A stretch of 16,855 nucleotides of DNA from JBKBMT01 sp046295655. Lineage in GTDB: Bacteria; Pseudomonadota; Alphaproteobacteria; Rhodobacterales; Rhodobacteraceae. The stretch covers positions 1 through 16,855 of the forward strand of contig JBKBMT010000057.1 in assembly GCA_046295655.1 (NCBI GenBank), written 5' to 3'. Made by a program: the position numbers and the translations under genes. Numbering within the stretch: position 1 is the first letter of the stretch; each line of letters opens with the position of its first letter. The notes under the pieces were generated by a model that had not been told where the DNA came from, ran no database searches, and saw nothing but the letters and a program-made list of their open reading frames with translations. Positions 14,360 through 16,855 of this stretch are shown here, in pieces.

Positions 14360-14913
14360 GACCGGCCGGCCAGAAGCGCCGCGCTTTCCGGCGGCCATGG
14401 CCTTTGTGCATCGCCTTCGATCCAGGCGGCGACCCAGGCCGGCAGCGGGGGGCTTTCGCGGCCCGGCTGGCCGAGCGCGGCCAGAACCCGTTCGGGCGCC
14501 ACGATCCCCTCGGCCGAGGTCACGGCGGAACGGATCAGCATCTGGCTGGTGCAGTCGCCATCGCGCCACAGGCTCTGGTCCAGGTAGATGAACCGCCTGT
14601 CCCAGCCGATGGTTCGCGTCACCATGGTGAGCCGGTCGAACATCCGCACCCGGCGGCGATAGCGTACCGAATTGCCCGCGGCGGTGATCCCCCAGCGGTT
14701 CGCCCGGATCGCACCGACCAGCCCGGTGCGCATGGCGAAGGGGATCCGCCCCAGATCATACAGCGTCAGGGTGCGGCCGTTGTTCAGCTCCATCCACGGG
14801 TCGATGTCCCACGGCAGGCAGGTGTGGTGCGACACATGTGCCGCCAGGATGTCGAGCGGTTCGGCGCGGCGGGCGAGAAGGATCTCGATCCCCATGCGCA
14901 GGAAGGGATACAT
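14356..14913 (-). CDS. Thioesterase family protein (hotdog fold, acyl-CoA thioesterase-like)
   Basis: This 185-residue protein contains MELNNGRTLTLYDLGR (41-56), the Asn/Asp-rich helix start of 4-hydroxybenzoyl-CoA-type hotdog thioesterases of the THEM6-like group. It continues with RANRWGITAAGNSVRYRRRV and a sheet-rich core. A C-terminal tail past ~150 is Pro/Ala-rich. No signal peptide is seen. Predicted to hydrolyse acyl thioesters; the substrate is not evident. ATG 14913 has GGAGA ~7 nt upstream. It heads the minus-strand chain toward the MFS transporter and is divergent from yggT. Confidence 0.88.
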   Translation of the reverse strand: MYPFLRMGIEILLARRAEPLDILAAHVSHHTCLPWDIDPWMELNNGRTLTLYDLGRIPFAMRTGLVGAIRANRWGITAAGNSVRYRRRVRMFDRLTMVTRTIGWDRRFIYLDQSLWRDGDCTSQMLIRSAVTSAEGIVAPERVLAALGQPGRESPPLPAWVAAWIEGDAQRPWPPESAALLAGRS

Positions 14914-14957
14914 GCGGCGTCTCCGGGTCGGACCGGAGCCGGTTGCCCGGCCCGGCG

Positions 14958-15010
14958 CGCGGCGTCAAGCGGAACGCCGCGTCGCGCGGGTTGCCCCCGC
15001 GACGCCGGGA
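14958..15010. promoter_or_regulatory. Two hairpins in the thioesterase-yggT divergent region
   Basis: CGCGGCGT/ACGCCGCG form an 8-bp stem with an 8-nt loop (14958-14981). It is followed at once by a second imperfect stem built from GTCGCGCGGG and CCCCGCGAC (14981-15003). A weak plus-strand promoter (TTGCCC 14991-14996, N17, TACCTG 15014-15019) overlaps. Since the flanking genes diverge, these are not needed as terminators. No regulator is recognised. Confidence 0.25.
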
Positions 15011-15044
15011 CGATACCTGTGCTGCAACCGCAAGCGGAGGAACC

Positions 15045-15332
15045 ATGGGCTCGATCCTGCAGATACTGCTTCTCATCCTCGACGTGGCGCAGTTCATCGT
15101 GATCGCCCATGTCATCATGAGCTGGCTGATCAGCTTCCAGGTGCTGAACCTGCGCCAGCAACTCGTGGCGACGGTCTGGGACGGGCTGAACCGGCTGCTG
15201 GAGCCGATCTATGCCCCGGTCCGGCGCATCCTGCCGGCGATGGGGGGCCTCGACCTGACACCGCTGGTCGTGCTGCTGGGGATCATCGCGCTCAGGATCG
15301 TGCTGCTCAACAACCAGGCCCTGTTCGTCTGA
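15045..15332 (+). CDS. YggT family protein
   Basis: This 95-residue inner-membrane protein has two hydrophobic helices (about 4-28 and 68-90) separated by the conserved amphipathic region NRLLEPIYAPVRRILPAMGGLDLTP. The second part, DLTPLVVLLGIIAL, is the YggT/CCB3 signature. The family is linked to membrane-protein assembly and osmotic tolerance; the exact role is unresolved. GGAGG lies 4-5 nt before ATG 15045. Its stop lies 10 bases before the recQ start and includes part of the recQ ribosome-binding site (GAGG), so the two are likely co-transcribed. Confidence 0.93.
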   Translation: MGSILQILLLILDVAQFIVIAHVIMSWLISFQVLNLRQQLVATVWDGLNRLLEPIYAPVRRILPAMGGLDLTPLVVLLGIIALRIVLLNNQALFV

Positions 15333-15342
15333 GGCCGGCGCC

Positions 15343-16855
15343 GTGTCGGCCGCGGACGATCTCCTGCGCCGCGTCTTCGGCTTTCCCGCCTTCCGGCCCG
15401 GCCAGGCCGAGATCGTTGCCGCGGTGACGGCGGGCCAGGATGTGCTGGCAATCATGCCCACCGGCGGCGGCAAGTCGCTGTGCTTTCAACTGCCGGCCCT
15501 GTGCCGCGCCGGCCTGACGGTCGTGATCTCGCCGCTGATCGCGCTGATGCGGGACCAGGTGCGTGCGCTGCGGGCGCTGGGGGTCGAGGCCGGAGCGCTG
15601 ACCTCGGGCAATACCGAGGCCGAGACGGCCGAGGTGATGGCGGCGCTTGACGAGGGGCGGCTGAAGCTTCTGTATCTCGCGCCCGAACGGCTTGCCTCCG
15701 GCGCCACGGCCGTCATGCTGCGGCGCGCCGGCTGCGCCCTGATCGCCGTGGACGAGGCGCATTGCGTCAGCCAGTGGGGCCACGACTTCCGCCCCGACTA
15801 TCTGCGGATCGGCGATCTGCGCGCCGCGCTGGACGTGCCGCTGGCCGCCTTCACCGCAACCGCCGATGCCGAGACACGCGACGAGATCGTGGCGCGGCTG
15901 TTTGGCGACAGGCGGCCGGCGGTCTTCCTGCGCGGCTTCGACCGGCCGAACATTCACCTCGCCTTCGCCGCCAAGGACCGCCCGCGCCAGCAGATTCTGG
16001 ATTTCGTCGCGGCGCGGCGGGGGCAGTCCGGCATCGTCTATTGCGCCGCCCGCGCCCGGACCGAGACCCTGGCCGAGGCGCTGCGCGCCCAGGGTCATTC
16101 CGCCCTTGCCTATCATGGGGGGATGGAGGCAGAGCCGCGCCGGCAGGCGGAACTGCGGTTCCAGCAGGAGGACGGGCTGATCGTCGTGGCCACAGTGGCC
16201 TTCGGCATGGGCATCGACAAGCCGGACATCCGCTGGGTGGCCCATGCCGACCTGCCGAAATCGGTCGAGGCCTATTATCAGGAGATCGGACGCGCAGGCC
16301 GCGACGGGGCGCGGGCCGAGACGCTGACGCTTTACGGACCCGACGACATCCGGCTCCGGCGGGCGCAGATCGACGAAGGGCTTGCCCCGGCCGAACGCAA
16401 GGCGGCCGATCACGCCCGGCTGAATGCACTTCTGGGGCTCGCCGAGGCCACCGGCTGCCGCCGACAGGTGCTCTTGCGCCATTTCGGCGAGGACAGCGCA
16501 CCCTGCGGCATGTGCGATCTCTGCGACCGTCCGGCAGAGCTGTTCGACGCGACCGAGGCGGTGCGCAAGGCGCTGTCGGCGGTGCTCCGGACGGGCGAGC
16601 GGTTCGGGGCCGGGCATCTGATCGACGTGCTGCGCGGCGATGCGACCGAAAAGGTGCGCGAACGCGGGCACGACCGGCTGCCGACCTTCGCGGTCGGGCG
16701 CGACATGCCCAAGGCGACCTGGGCCGCCGTGTTCCGCCAGATGCTGGGCCGCGATCTGGTCCGGCCCGACCCGGAACGCCATGGCGCGCTGCGGATGACC
16801 GAGGCCGCGCGCCCGGTCCTGCGCGGCGAGGTGCCCGTGCATCTGCGTCGCGATG
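15343..16855 (+). CDS. recQ: ATP-dependent DNA helicase RecQ, 3' end outside window
   Basis: This superfamily 2 3'-5' helicase acts in recombination and replication-fork repair. 504 codons are visible. FRPGQ at 17-21 is the Q/0 motif, PTGGGKS at 39-45 the Walker A motif, and VDEAH at 136-140 the Walker B motif, followed by the aromatic-rich loop SQWGHDFRPDY. YYQEIGRAGRDG at 311-322 is motif VI. The zinc site is complete (C372, C388, C391, C394). An RQC winged-helix region follows; any HRDC domain would lie beyond the window. GTG 15343 was chosen because it gives the normal N-terminus and has GAGG 8 nt upstream, overlapping the yggT stop. No frame break was seen. Confidence 0.97.
   Translation, partial: MSAADDLLRRVFGFPAFRPGQAEIVAAVTAGQDVLAIMPTGGGKSLCFQLPALCRAGLTVVISPLIALMRDQVRALRALGVEAGALTSGNTEAETAEVMAALDEGRLKLLYLAPERLASGATAVMLRRAGCALIAVDEAHCVSQWGHDFRPDYLRIGDLRAALDVPLAAFTATADAETRDEIVARLFGDRRPAVFLRGFDRPNIHLAFAAKDRPRQQILDFVAARRGQSGIVYCAARARTETLAEALRAQGHSALAYHGGMEAEPRRQAELRFQQEDGLIVVATVAFGMGIDKPDIRWVAHADLPKSVEAYYQEIGRAGRDGARAETLTLYGPDDIRLRRAQIDEGLAPAERKAADHARLNALLGLAEATGCRRQVLLRHFGEDSAPCGMCDLCDRPAELFDATEAVRKALSAVLRTGERFGAGHLIDVLRGDATEKVRERGHDRLPTFAVGRDMPKATWAAVFRQMLGRDLVRPDPERHGALRMTEAARPVLRGEVPVHLRRD

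Overview
The window looks like a chromosomal segment of a high-GC alphaproteobacterium, most likely Rhodobacterales/Rhodobacteraceae. The evidence is strong G/C third-position bias, long stop-free antisense frames, and lineage-typical content: a zwf-pgl-pgi cluster of the oxidative pentose-phosphate/Entner-Doudoroff pathways, a methylmalonyl-CoA epimerase followed by a DUF1467 protein, paired DUF6455 proteins, a stand-alone HNH protein and a divergent ThiE. No rRNA, tRNA, CRISPR array, insertion sequence or phage gene was seen. Apart from its first ~100 bases, the window reads as ordinary core genome.

Layout. Positions 1-6912 are all on the minus strand. Read in the direction of transcription: a pair of small cysteine-containing DUF6455 proteins (6912-6398) with an FNR-type site upstream; dgkA, an AlkA-type DNA glycosylase and an alpha/beta-hydrolase esterase, joined by start/stop overlaps (6342-4689); an HNH endonuclease-family gene behind a good sigma70-like promoter (4540-3926); an MgtC/SapB-family membrane protein (3831-3136) ending in a terminator-like hairpin; then zwf-pgl-pgi with overlapping start/stop codons (3054-1). 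The pgi frame is anomalous: after about residue 281 it stops resembling glucose-6-phosphate isomerase and continues in frame as an amino-acid-permease-like sequence to the window edge.

Positions 6999-11193 alternate strands: an M48 lipoprotein protease (minus), an 84-aa conserved hypothetical (plus), a receiver-domain protein with a non-DNA-binding C-terminus (minus), mce and its DUF1467 partner (plus), trmJ (minus), and a ThiE-like protein (plus). Positions 11225-14913 hold a minus-strand chain: thioesterase, UMF1-type MFS transporter, MepA-type murein endopeptidase and an exported esterase-like-phytase-domain protein. The last three overlap by 22 and 28 bp. The window closes on the plus strand with yggT and the first 504 codons of recQ.

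Functional themes are glucose-6-phosphate oxidation, propionyl/methylmalonyl-CoA metabolism, DNA repair (AlkA, RecQ), envelope and peptidoglycan maintenance (DgkA, MepA, M48, MgtC, YggT) and tRNA modification. I found no clear undescribed multi-gene system. The observations most worth checking are the pgi/permease junction, the FNR-type site ahead of the paired four-cysteine DUF6455 proteins, two same-spacing direct repeats flanking the HNH gene, the degenerate HPt-like tail of the receiver protein, and the ThiE homologue lacking standard active-site motifs. No stretch longer than 300 bases lacks a gene.
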